In this document: positions 16,196-24,130 of the stretch, piece by piece | How positions within the stretch are numbered: position 1 is the stretch's first letter | Layout of the letters: each line of letters begins with the position of its first letter | From: UMGS1696 sp964463375 | GTDB lineage: Bacteria; Bacillota; Clostridia; Oscillospirales; CAG-272 | DNA length: 64,000 nucleotides | Assembly (NCBI GenBank): GCA_964463375.1 | Contig: CAYXBQ010000006.1 | Coordinates: forward strand, 26,899 to 90,898 | Direction of reading: 5' to 3' | The notes under the pieces: generated by a model | Told to the model about the DNA's origin: nothing | What the model saw: only the letters and a program-made list of their open reading frames with translations | Databases searched by the model: none | Position numbers and translations under genes: made by a program

Positions 16196-18373
16196 TCATT
16201 CCCGCTCCTTCACCGCCACAGCCAGCGGAACTGCCAGCATTTCACAGGTAGCCTTGCGAGAGGTGCGCCGGGCTGTGGTGGCGTAGAGCAGATACAGCAG
16301 CACGGACAATATGCCGTAGCTGATTATGTATTCCACAAAATTGTGTGTGCCGGTCAAGTGCAGATACGGCTCCGTGGCGATGGCGATGGTGTCGTCTAAA
16401 ATACTGATGAGCACCACCATAATGGGGTACAAAATCGGGATCCCGTAGCGGAACAACGGCCGGCAGAAGCGGTCACTGAGCCGATATAGAGCGTTGTCCG
16501 ATAGCCCCAACGCCCGCAGTACCGCATATTCTCCACGGCGGCGATCCAGTTGAAAGCCCAGCGTACCGCCGATGACCACCGCCGCACACAGCAGCAGATA
16601 CACCGTCTGCGTGAGCAAAAACAACGCCATAAACGTGTTTTTGATACTGTAGACCCGGTTTTGGTAGTAGAGGTTGACCAGCAGCACATCCTGCTCCCGG
16701 GTACTGCGCAAAAAGCGGTCATGCTCGTTCAGGTATACGCTATCGTCGCCCACCAGCGTGAACAGGGTCGAGAGCAGTCCGTCGATCTCCTCCTCCGGTA
16801 GGTCGCTATGCACCGTCACACGGCAGCTTGCCCCGGTGATGGGTTCGCCATATAATGCTTCCGCAAGCGCAAGCGGCAGGAGAACGGGATAGTCTATGTA
16901 GTCCGCCCAGGCATTGGGGGACGACCGCAATTCTGCCGTTTTTTGCCCGATCACAGCGGTAACAGAGCCGATCTGTATCGTGTCTCCCACCTCCCCCGGA
17001 AAATCCGGGGATACCCAGACCGTGCCATCGGCGGGGGCTTCTTCCATGAGAAACGTAGCCACCAGCGGCTCAGCGGATACCGTTTCGGTTTCGGTGACGG
17101 CAGAGAAGCCGTGGATCGAATCATATCGGACAGCCCCTTCGATCTGCCGCCGGTGTCCCACAGTGGTCGAGGTGGAAAGATGGCTGACACCGGGCACATT
17201 GGCAACATCTTCCAGCAGAGCAAAGGAGATGCGCCCCTCGTTTTGACCTGTGCCAATCATGGTCACGATCTCGGTCATGTCATTTTGGCTGTTCGAGAGC
17301 ATGCCGCTGATGCAAATGCCAGCCAGCAGGGAAGGAAACAGAAGCAGGCACAAAAACAGCACCAGCATGGGTCGAACGGTTTTCCGGTTCCGCTTTTGCC
17401 AGATCGCACCGTAGCCATCAAAGCTGCCGGAGGAGAGAAACTTTCCGGCACTCTCTGCCACAAAGGGAATTTTGGTGCCGGAATCGTTCAGCAGCCCGGT
17501 CAGCGTCTGTTTCTTCCAGGAACGCAGACAGACCAAGATCCCAAGAGCCACCGCTAAGAGATTCATGCCGTACATAAAGAGCAGCAGCAGCCACGGCACG
17601 TCAAAGAGCAGCACCGTATTGCCCCGGAAATGGGGATAAATGCGGGTGGACAGCACCGAGACGATCTTCATGGAGAGGATGGCAAGAAACTGCGACGGCA
17701 CGTACCCAACGGTGATGAGCCAAAAGCCCTGCCACATCTGGATCGCCCATATGCCACGGGTGGACAGCCCCATGCCCAGCAGACAGGCGTATTCCTGCCG
17801 AGACCGGGACAGCTTCATGGCATACACCAGCACCACCGTCGCAAACAGTGCCAGTGCCGCCACAAAGACCAAAAGCAGCGTTTCCGGCGCAAAGGCAGTC
17901 TCCCGCAGGGCATCCACATAGGACGTATTGATCATATTGGTATGGTCATAGGCGTAGGCTGGATTTTTGGCATAGTTCTGCACAAAGACTTCATATGTCG
18001 CCGAACGATCCTGTAGCTGTAGCCGCTCGATACACTTTGGCAGCATGGTGCAAATGGCGTTCGGATCGGTGGCAAGTCGGTCGATCAGCTCCACGTAGGC
18101 GATATAGCCGCCATCCGCTTTCACCGCATCCACCTGCCGTATCTCCGCCATTTGCCGCAGCGTATCGACCTCCTCGTTGGTCAGATCCGGCAAGATCAGC
18201 TGGGTCTCTACCCGATAGTACGCCGCATCGGAGGTGCGCTGACACTGGGCGTAAATGAGCAAATTGCCCATGAGCAGCATCACGCCAAAGCATATGGCAA
18301 ACAGCGGCAGAAACGTCTTTGGTCGGGCACGCAGCTCTCGCACCGCATAAAACCGGGCATAGGATCTTTCCAT
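16196..18373 (-). CDS. FtsX-like ABC transporter permease
   Basis: 725 residues. One membrane helix near residues 19-41 (FLPLFAICFGVMLLMGNLL), an extracytoplasmic part, three helices around 165-300 (TLLLVFVAALALFATVVLVYAM first), another near 335, a large external domain (about 360-580), and three helices toward the C terminus (FMALFLLTQTVYLLLCAAVVIGG near 590). This is the two-FtsX-domain layout of MacB/BceB-like exporters. GGAGAG lies upstream of the ATG, behind a perfect TTGACA promoter. It is the first gene of the operon with the ATPase at 15396. Confidence 0.88.
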   Translation of the reverse strand: MERSYARFYAVRELRARPKTFLPLFAICFGVMLLMGNLLIYAQCQRTSDAAYYRVETQLILPDLTNEEVDTLRQMAEIRQVDAVKADGGYIAYVELIDRLATDPNAICTMLPKCIERLQLQDRSATYEVFVQNYAKNPAYAYDHTNMINTSYVDALRETAFAPETLLLVFVAALALFATVVLVYAMKLSRSRQEYACLLGMGLSTRGIWAIQMWQGFWLITVGYVPSQFLAILSMKIVSVLSTRIYPHFRGNTVLLFDVPWLLLLFMYGMNLLAVALGILVCLRSWKKQTLTGLLNDSGTKIPFVAESAGKFLSSGSFDGYGAIWQKRNRKTVRPMLVLFLCLLLFPSLLAGICISGMLSNSQNDMTEIVTMIGTGQNEGRISFALLEDVANVPGVSHLSTSTTVGHRRQIEGAVRYDSIHGFSAVTETETVSAEPLVATFLMEEAPADGTVWVSPDFPGEVGDTIQIGSVTAVIGQKTAELRSSPNAWADYIDYPVLLPLALAEALYGEPITGASCRVTVHSDLPEEEIDGLLSTLFTLVGDDSVYLNEHDRFLRSTREQDVLLVNLYYQNRVYSIKNTFMALFLLTQTVYLLLCAAVVIGGTLGFQLDRRRGEYAVLRALGLSDNALYRLSDRFCRPLFRYGIPILYPIMVVLISILDDTIAIATEPYLHLTGTHNFVEYIISYGILSVLLYLLYATTARRTSRKATCEMLAVPLAVAVKERE

Positions 18374-18404
18374 AGTTCTCTCCTGTCTTGTGTTCTATAA
18401 ATAT

Positions 18405-18433
18405 AGTATAACACAGCGATATAGGGTTGTCAA
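18405..18433 (-). promoter_or_regulatory. Promoter of the ABC transporter operon
   Basis: TTGACA (18428-18433), 17 bases, TATACT (18405-18410) on the minus strand; start codon 32 bases downstream of the -10. Confidence 0.9.
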
Positions 18434-18478
18434 TGCGCAAAAAAACAAACTTTGCCAACAAAATTTGGTAAAACCGCA

Positions 18479-18518
18479 CAAAAAAAGACCCCTGCGTAGG
18501 GAGATACACAGGAGTCTT
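18479..18518 (-). terminator. Terminator after the ThrE-like gene
   Basis: Minus strand: AAGACTCCTG pairs with CAGGGGTCTT (one T-G), followed by six T; eight bases after the stop codon. Confidence 0.85.
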
Positions 18519-18525
18519 GTCGAAA

Positions 18526-19773
18526 TCATTTTTTATCCAGATACTGTCCCCGGCGTATGTTTTCCACCATCTTGAACAGGGACGACACCAGCAGTACGCC
18601 CACCGCCAATACACCGGCAATGGCAGCCGTGCGTACCCCCTGCCGCAGAGACAGCTCCCCCGCCCCCTCCAGCATGTATTCCACGGTGTAGTACACCCCG
18701 GAGCCGGGGACCAGCGGCAATAGGGCGATGACCAAATAGGAGAAGGAGGGAAATTTGCGGATCCGTGCCATCAGCTCGGCGTACAACGACACCGCCACCG
18801 CCGCAAAGAAGTTCGCCAGATACACCCCGGCACCGAAATATTGTGCGCCCAGATACACCGCCCAGCTGAGAAACGCCCCCGCCATGCAGATGAACACCCC
18901 CGGCAGCCGAATGTTGTATAGAAGACAAAAGCCCCCGCAGGCGATAGCACCGGCGAGACATTGTACGATCGCCGGATAGTGCATGGAGGCGTGGATGCCT
19001 AGGGAGGCCGTGCTGTGCCACAACAGGTTCGATAGCCCCAGGGCCGTACCGGTGCCCAGCAGCAGTGCCGCCGCCGTCAAAAACACCTGCGCCAGCCGAT
19101 TGATGCCGGACAGGGTGTCGCCGTAGATGATGTCCCGCATGCTGTCCGTGAACGCCATGCCCGGCACCAATAGCATCAGGGCACCAATGGCGGCCGCATC
19201 CGCATACCGAATGGCACCGACGTGGGTCAGGGTCTGGCTGACGAAGGCGATGATGAAGGCACCGGTGATGTTTTGGAAGAAGGGGTTCACCTGCCAAACG
19301 GTCATGGCACGGAGAAACAGCCCCACCACCACACCGCATAGCCCGGACAAAATGCCGTCCGTCCAGGTGCCGCCGAACTGGATGCCGAAAAAGCCCGCCG
19401 CCAAAAAGTACCCCAGACACAGCACCGGCAGGGAATAATACACCCGGTGTCGCTTGGTCCTTTGCAGCCGCAGGAGTGCCTCCGATATGGGCGGCTTCTC
19501 TCGGCAAAGCTGCCTTGCCAGACCGTAAAACTGTTCGATGGCGTTGATGTCGGTGCCGTGGTAGCCGATCCGGCGCATGCGGGTCATGGGTCTGCCGTTG
19601 TCCGGACACACCGTCACGATCAGGCAGTTGGGAATGGCGAACACATCTCCCGGCACCCCATAGGCCTTCAGCAGCCGATTCACCGCCGCCTCCACCCGGT
19701 AGATCTCCGCACCACACATTTGCAGGTGGTACCCAATGGATATAGCAAGCTCTAATAATTCTTGTTCAAACAT
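18526..19773 (-). CDS. Threonine/serine exporter family protein (fused YjjP-YjjB / ThrE)
   Basis: 415 residues. The first half has MCGAEIYRVEAAVNRLLKAYG, the conserved cytoplasmic motif of the ThrE (DUF1212) domain, then helices from about residue 115. The second half (from about 275) is the ThrE_2 part with further helices, among them YLVIALLPLVPGSGVYYTVEYML. About ten membrane helices in total. Family members export threonine, serine or succinate. In many bacteria the halves are separate genes (YjjP and YjjB); here they are one. The start at 19773 is followed directly by MFEQELLELAISIGYHL. Confidence 0.88.
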   Translation of the reverse strand: MFEQELLELAISIGYHLQMCGAEIYRVEAAVNRLLKAYGVPGDVFAIPNCLIVTVCPDNGRPMTRMRRIGYHGTDINAIEQFYGLARQLCREKPPISEALLRLQRTKRHRVYYSLPVLCLGYFLAAGFFGIQFGGTWTDGILSGLCGVVVGLFLRAMTVWQVNPFFQNITGAFIIAFVSQTLTHVGAIRYADAAAIGALMLLVPGMAFTDSMRDIIYGDTLSGINRLAQVFLTAAALLLGTGTALGLSNLLWHSTASLGIHASMHYPAIVQCLAGAIACGGFCLLYNIRLPGVFICMAGAFLSWAVYLGAQYFGAGVYLANFFAAVAVSLYAELMARIRKFPSFSYLVIALLPLVPGSGVYYTVEYMLEGAGELSLRQGVRTAAIAGVLAVGVLLVSSLFKMVENIRRGQYLDKK

Positions 19774-19785
19774 GTATGTATACTT

Positions 19786-19914
19786 CTATCTATAAATAAA
19801 ATGTTGATGATCGTAGGTTTCTAAATTGTCCAAAAAACGGCTGGCAGAGCAGAGGTAGAACCCACCGATGCGCTCCCAGGAACCCAGCAGTGCTATATAA
19901 AAGTAGCCGTTCAT
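19786..19914 (-). CDS. Possible 42-residue protein coupled to the DUF5662 gene
   Basis: The ATG (19912-19914) overlaps the TGA of the DUF5662 gene as ATGA, the classic arrangement for coupled translation. The peptide runs MNGYFYIALLGSWERIGGFY and has a hydrophobic start and an aromatic-rich, neutral body. It ends 12 bases before the ThrE gene start. I do not recognise it. It may be a real small gene or simply chance read-through of the overlap. Confidence 0.4.
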   Translation of the reverse strand: MNGYFYIALLGSWERIGGFYLCSASRFLDNLETYDHQHFIYR

Positions 19915-20465
19915 TTTGTGAGTTGTCTTTTCTTCCAAACGATCCGCTTTACCTGCCGAATGTGGGCAAAGGTCGCCTCTTCCCCCCGCTCTGCCAGCAT
20001 CCGCAGCCACCGTTCCAGCACATACGCCGTGTGGGGATGCATTTCCGATTTGGCGTTTCCACGGAGAAAATAGTCCAGCGGTGCGCGGTCGGTGTAGCTC
20101 TCTCCCATGTAATTTTTGCTTGCCGCCACCCGGTCGCAGAACATTTCCTTCAGATCGGTCAGCGGCATTTCCACCGGCCCGTATCGCTTGGTCGTGGGAT
20201 CCACATCGTTCCAATATTCAAAGTGGTGGCGGTTGCGGCCCTTGTGGTGGAGCCAGGCACGGGAATAGCCGAACAGCTCCCGCTCCCTTTCGTTGGGACT
20301 GCGGGTACCCTGGTAGTAGCACATACCGGGCACAAACTCGGTTGGCGAAAATTTGGACAGGTCGTGGGTCAGCCCCCGCAGCGGGATCCCGCAACGAATG
20401 GCGTTTTCCAGTACCAGCTTTTTGTGGTGGGTGATGGTTTTGAAATGCCGAATGGGATGCAGCAT
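19911..20465 (-). CDS. DUF5662 family protein
   Basis: 184 residues. It matches the family I know as DUF5662: HFKTITHHKKLVLENAIRCG, then LTHDLSKFSPTEF, and WLHHKGRNRHHFEYW near residue 70. The conserved His and Asp residues (HDLSK, HH..R.HH) look like a metal-binding site of the HD type, but activity is not known. It has its own TTGCTT/CATAAT promoter and a GAGG site upstream of the ATG. Confidence 0.85.
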   Translation of the reverse strand: MLHPIRHFKTITHHKKLVLENAIRCGIPLRGLTHDLSKFSPTEFVPGMCYYQGTRSPNERERELFGYSRAWLHHKGRNRHHFEYWNDVDPTTKRYGPVEMPLTDLKEMFCDRVAASKNYMGESYTDRAPLDYFLRGNAKSEMHPHTAYVLERWLRMLAERGEEATFAHIRQVKRIVWKKRQLTK

Positions 20466-20500
20466 GGTGTATACCTCGTGTTTGTAGCTATATCAAGTAT

Positions 20501-20529
20501 ATTATGCCATAAAACCGCCGGAAAAGCAA
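20501..20529 (-). promoter_or_regulatory. Promoter of the DUF5662 gene
   Basis: TTGCTT (20524-20529), 17 bases ending in ATGG, CATAAT (20501-20506) on the minus strand. Confidence 0.65.
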
Positions 20530-20612
20530 GAGGAAAATGGAGATAGGAAACGAGAAAAGAGCGGGAAAGGGGTATGCCGGCGGGTATTTTGGTGCGATGC
20601 GCTTTTTTTCTA

Positions 20613-20641
20613 TTGCTTTTTTTCCCGTTTTACGGTATAAT
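20613..20641 (+). promoter_or_regulatory. Promoter of the RlmD-like gene
   Basis: TTGCTT (20613-20618), 17 bases, TATAAT (20636-20641), 34 bases before the start codon. Confidence 0.85.
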
Positions 20642-20675
20642 ATAGCTAACCATGTTTTTATAGATCGAGGATACG

Positions 20676-21875
20676 ATGAGAGACTACAGACATACACCTA
20701 AACCAAAACAAACAAGCGTCACCAAAGGGGAGCCGGTGTGCGAAATGCGGCGTTCCTGCGGCGGCTGCCAGACCTGGAACCTGACCTACGAGGAAGAGCT
20801 GTCCATGAAGATGGCAAAGCTGATCCGGCTGCTGGGTCGCTTCGGACACGTGGAGGAGATCCTGCCCATGGACGACCCCACCCACTACCGCAACAAGCTG
20901 CAAGCCCTGTTCCAGTACAACGGCAAAAACCAGTTCCGCTACGGCCTGTACCAGTCTGCCACGGGACATATCGTGAAGTGCGACAATTGTCTGATCGAGA
21001 ACAGGGAGGCTGCTCGCATCGTTCGCACCGTGGCGACACTGGTCACCAAGCTGCACGTGCCTGCCTGGGATCTGCACCACAAAAAGGGCGTGTTCCGGCA
21101 CGTGATGGTCCGCTATGCCGCCGCCGAGGACAGCTACATGGTGGCGCTGGTCACCGGTACGGACACCTTTGCGGCAGGAGAGGACATGGCGAAGGCCATC
21201 GTGGAAAAGCACCCCAAGGTGAAAAGCGTGGTCTGGTGCCAAAACCACACGGACATTCCCCTGTGGATCGAGGGAGAGGGCAAGGCACTGTACGGCACGC
21301 CCACCATCACCGATAAGTTAGCCGACTGCCTGTTCCGCATTTCTGCCCCGTCCTTCTACCAGGTCAACACCACCCAAACCGAAAAGCTGTACCAGACGGC
21401 GCTGACCTATGCCAACCTGAAGCCCACCGACCACGTGGTGGATGCCTACTGCGGCATTGGTACGTTGGGGATCGCCGCCGCCAAAAACTACGGCTGTGAA
21501 ACAGTGCTGGGCTTTGACAACAACGAAAACGCCATCCGGGATGCCAAAGTGAACGCCCGGATCAATGGTTTGGAGAACACCGAGTTCCGCTGTGCCGATG
21601 CGGGCAAGATCACCGCAGAGCTGGCAGCCCAGGGCCAGGTGGCAGACGTGCTGTTCGTGGACCCGCCGAGAGCCGGATTGGGCAAGGAGATGCTCAGTGC
21701 CATCGAGGACATGGACCCGGCCAGACTGGTGTACGTGTCCTGCAACCCGGAAACGCTGGCAAAGGATCTTGCCGTGCTGCGGAAGAAATATAAGGTAGAA
21801 AAGCTCCAGCCGGTGGATATGTTCCCCCGGACACAGCACGTGGAATGTGTATGTCTTTTGACCAAGGGAAAGTAA
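20676..21875 (+). CDS. 23S rRNA (uracil-5-)-methyltransferase, RlmD-like, without TRAM domain
   Basis: 399 residues. Iron-sulfur ligands CEMRRSCGGC near 22-31 and a further Cys pair CDNC near 100; SAM-binding VDAYCGIGTLGIAAA near 265; catalytic VSCNPETLAKDL near 350 with the C-terminal MFPRTQHVECVCLL. It methylates C5 of uracil in rRNA or tRNA. It lacks the N-terminal TRAM domain, unlike the second paralogue at 36458. GAGG precedes the ATG. It heads a plus-strand run that reaches the SDR gene. Confidence 0.9.
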   Translation: MRDYRHTPKPKQTSVTKGEPVCEMRRSCGGCQTWNLTYEEELSMKMAKLIRLLGRFGHVEEILPMDDPTHYRNKLQALFQYNGKNQFRYGLYQSATGHIVKCDNCLIENREAARIVRTVATLVTKLHVPAWDLHHKKGVFRHVMVRYAAAEDSYMVALVTGTDTFAAGEDMAKAIVEKHPKVKSVVWCQNHTDIPLWIEGEGKALYGTPTITDKLADCLFRISAPSFYQVNTTQTEKLYQTALTYANLKPTDHVVDAYCGIGTLGIAAAKNYGCETVLGFDNNENAIRDAKVNARINGLENTEFRCADAGKITAELAAQGQVADVLFVDPPRAGLGKEMLSAIEDMDPARLVYVSCNPETLAKDLAVLRKKYKVEKLQPVDMFPRTQHVECVCLLTKGK

Positions 21876-21910
21876 TTTAACAAATGTCGAATGAAAAGGT
21901 GCGCAGCAAC

Positions 21911-22459
21911 ATGGATCTTCGAAAAGACCAGACCGGGCGGTTGCCATATTCGGTCGAGGATGCGCTGACGGAAACGGAGCTTGTCAGTGATATCCTGCCG
22001 ATCGAGGAAGCCCTTCGCCTGCGCCGGTTTGATGGCAGGTATGATTTTGCCTTTGCGTGGTATCAGGATCCCGAAACGGTTCTGCTGGTGGATGGCAAAG
22101 CAGAGCCCTATTCCTATGAGACCCTGACGAATATGTACACCTATCTGCATAAAAAAGGCGAGCTGTATTTCATCGAAGTCAGGGAGAATAGCACATGGAA
22201 GCCCATTGGGGATGTCACCTTCTGGCAAGAGGATATGCCCATTGTGATCGGCGAGCGTGCGTACCGTGGCAAAGGGATCGGCAAAAAGGTCGTGTCTGCC
22301 CTGGTCGCACGTGGCCGAGCCATGGGGTATGATGCGCTGTACGTTGGCGAGATCTACGACTTTAATATTGCTTCCCAAAAGTGCTTTGAGAGCGTAGGCT
22401 TTCGGCGCTGCGAAAGGACTGCGAAAGGCTATCGATACGTTTTGGATCTGCGATACTGA
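21911..22459 (+). CDS. GNAT-family N-acetyltransferase
   Basis: 182 residues from the start at 21911. Acetyl-CoA loop ERAYRGKGIGKKVVSALVARG near 115 (the R/Q-x-x-G-x-G/A motif as RGKGIG) and the GFRRCERT C-terminal strand are typical. Substrate unknown. The conserved part starts at MDLRKDQTGRLPYSVEDALTE. An upstream in-frame ATG at 21884 adds nine residues but has no ribosome site, whereas AAAAGG lies 11 bases before 21911. It follows the methyltransferase closely. Confidence 0.85.
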   Translation: MDLRKDQTGRLPYSVEDALTETELVSDILPIEEALRLRRFDGRYDFAFAWYQDPETVLLVDGKAEPYSYETLTNMYTYLHKKGELYFIEVRENSTWKPIGDVTFWQEDMPIVIGERAYRGKGIGKKVVSALVARGRAMGYDALYVGEIYDFNIASQKCFESVGFRRCERTAKGYRYVLDLRY

Positions 22460-22509
22460 AGTCACCAAAAGCCACATTTTTCCACCAAAAACCGCAGGAG
22501 GAATCACCC

Positions 22510-23349
22510 ATGAAAATAAAACAACCGATCACGGTTCGGTTTATCACATTTGTCATAGGTGTCGCCGTGCTACAGGGGCTGCTGCTGCTCTTTTGTACCC
22601 AAGGCGGGCTGATGTCTTTGTATCCCTATGTGGTGCGGACGGCAGCGGAGGACTACCAGCCCCGTGGCACCTCCACCGTGTACTACGATATGCGCCTGGA
22701 CGTGACCGATGCGCCGCTGTTCGCCGTGGGCATGGATCCGGATGTGGCACAGTCCTATGATGCCTTTGCCCACCTGTTCCGGTTCCTGAAGCAGTATCGC
22801 AATATCACAACGATCTATCTGTGTGTGGTCGAAGACTATGCCGATGCCATCGCCGCTCGGATGGAGGACCCGCTGCTGGATCACGGCTTGCCGGAGACAC
22901 TGCTGTCCTTTGCCGATGCTTTGGCGGCGGTCAACGAGACCCAGCCACCACAGAAAAAGTTTACCGTGTCTGCGTTCCCGGGGGACGTGTACATAGACAT
23001 CCCGGCAGACGGCAGTGTGTTGTTTTTGCAGGATCGGGATACCATGATGGCAGAGCGGGCGCAAAGCCTGGACGACCCGACTTTGTATATCGAGATGAAA
23101 TATATAAATTGCCAAACAAACGATGGTGTCCGCACCGATATACGCCTGCCCTTTGTGGGGGAGACCACCGGGTACGCCTTTTTGCCCGCCGCCCGCATCG
23201 ATTGGTTCTACCGCTACTATGCCAAGGTGGCAGATCCGCTGGGCGTGGGGCGGGACACAGAAGCACTGGTGCGGGAGAATGCGCCCTATGTGCTCTTTGT
23301 GGAAAACGGACAGGCGGCCGTGTGGGAGAACGTGGAGGAGACAGAATAA
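22510..23349 (+). CDS. Unknown membrane-anchored or secreted protein, 279 residues
   Basis: I do not recognise this family. Residues 8-29 (TVRFITFVIGVAVLQGLLLLF) form an uncleaved signal or membrane anchor; the rest is soluble with many acidic residues and should face outside. A FPGDVYIDIPADGSVLFLQDRD segment and an evenly spread aromatic pattern suggest a folded beta-alpha domain. GGAGG lies eight bases before the ATG. One base separates its stop from the next acetyltransferase gene, so the two are very likely made together. Confidence 0.75.
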   Translation: MKIKQPITVRFITFVIGVAVLQGLLLLFCTQGGLMSLYPYVVRTAAEDYQPRGTSTVYYDMRLDVTDAPLFAVGMDPDVAQSYDAFAHLFRFLKQYRNITTIYLCVVEDYADAIAARMEDPLLDHGLPETLLSFADALAAVNETQPPQKKFTVSAFPGDVYIDIPADGSVLFLQDRDTMMAERAQSLDDPTLYIEMKYINCQTNDGVRTDIRLPFVGETTGYAFLPAARIDWFYRYYAKVADPLGVGRDTEALVRENAPYVLFVENGQAAVWENVEETE

Positions 23350-23350
23350 T

Positions 23351-24100
23351 ATGATCAAATTGGAAAACGAAGAATTCGAACGCTCTATCATCGACGAGCA
23401 TTACCATATCGCCGTGCCGGTGCAGCTGACCGCCTTTGCCGATGGGACAAAGGAGCTGCTGGTCTATTCCTTTTGCCAAAAATTGGCAGAGGAGTGCGAG
23501 GCAAAATTCGCCGATCCCCTGTGTGACGAGGCTTTGGCGTGGCTGCGGGACAAGCTTTCTCCCATCATGGCGGAGCTGGACTACGACCCGGACAGCCTGA
23601 TGCTCCACAGCCACCGGGAATTTCGCCTGACCCCGCCGGAGCTGGATGCCCTGGTCACCACCGCCACGGAGCCGGAGCTTATCACCGTGCTGACCGAGCA
23701 GGACCGGGACACGGATGCAGAGCTGGAGCTGGATGCCTTCGAGATGGACGGCACCAACCCAGACGACGCTATGACCGTGATCCGGGAAAACGGCAAGATC
23801 GTGTGCTATGCGGCGGTGAACGACATCATCGAAAACGACACCACCGGCGGCTGGGACTGGATCGAGCTGAACGTGGAATGCGGCGAGGACTACCGCCGAC
23901 GTGGCTACGGTCTGGCCTGTGTGGCTGCGCTGACCCGGTACTATCTGCGCCGTGGCAAGGCAGTCAAGTACCTGTGTGACGAGGACAATACCCCCTCCAT
24001 GGCACTGGCAGAGAAAGCCGGCTTTGGGTTCTACAGCCGTGTGGTGCCCATGGTGTATTATACTGCGCATGACGAATGTGACGAACACGACGACGAATGA
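23351..24100 (+). CDS. GNAT-family N-acetyltransferase (two-part)
   Basis: 249 residues. The C-terminal part (about 140-240) is a GNAT fold: WIELNVECGEDYRRRGYGLACVAAL holds the RRRGYG acetyl-CoA loop, and NTPSMALAEKAGFGFYSRV is the last strand. The N-terminal 120 residues have no motif I recognise. The ATG at 23351 is one base after the previous stop and its ribosome site (GGAGG) is inside the previous gene. It ends in an acidic tail (DECDEHDDE). Confidence 0.85.
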   Translation: MIKLENEEFERSIIDEHYHIAVPVQLTAFADGTKELLVYSFCQKLAEECEAKFADPLCDEALAWLRDKLSPIMAELDYDPDSLMLHSHREFRLTPPELDALVTTATEPELITVLTEQDRDTDAELELDAFEMDGTNPDDAMTVIRENGKIVCYAAVNDIIENDTTGGWDWIELNVECGEDYRRRGYGLACVAALTRYYLRRGKAVKYLCDEDNTPSMALAEKAGFGFYSRVVPMVYYTAHDECDEHDDE

Positions 24101-24130
24101 ACCGTACAAGATAGTTTAGGAGGGATCCCT

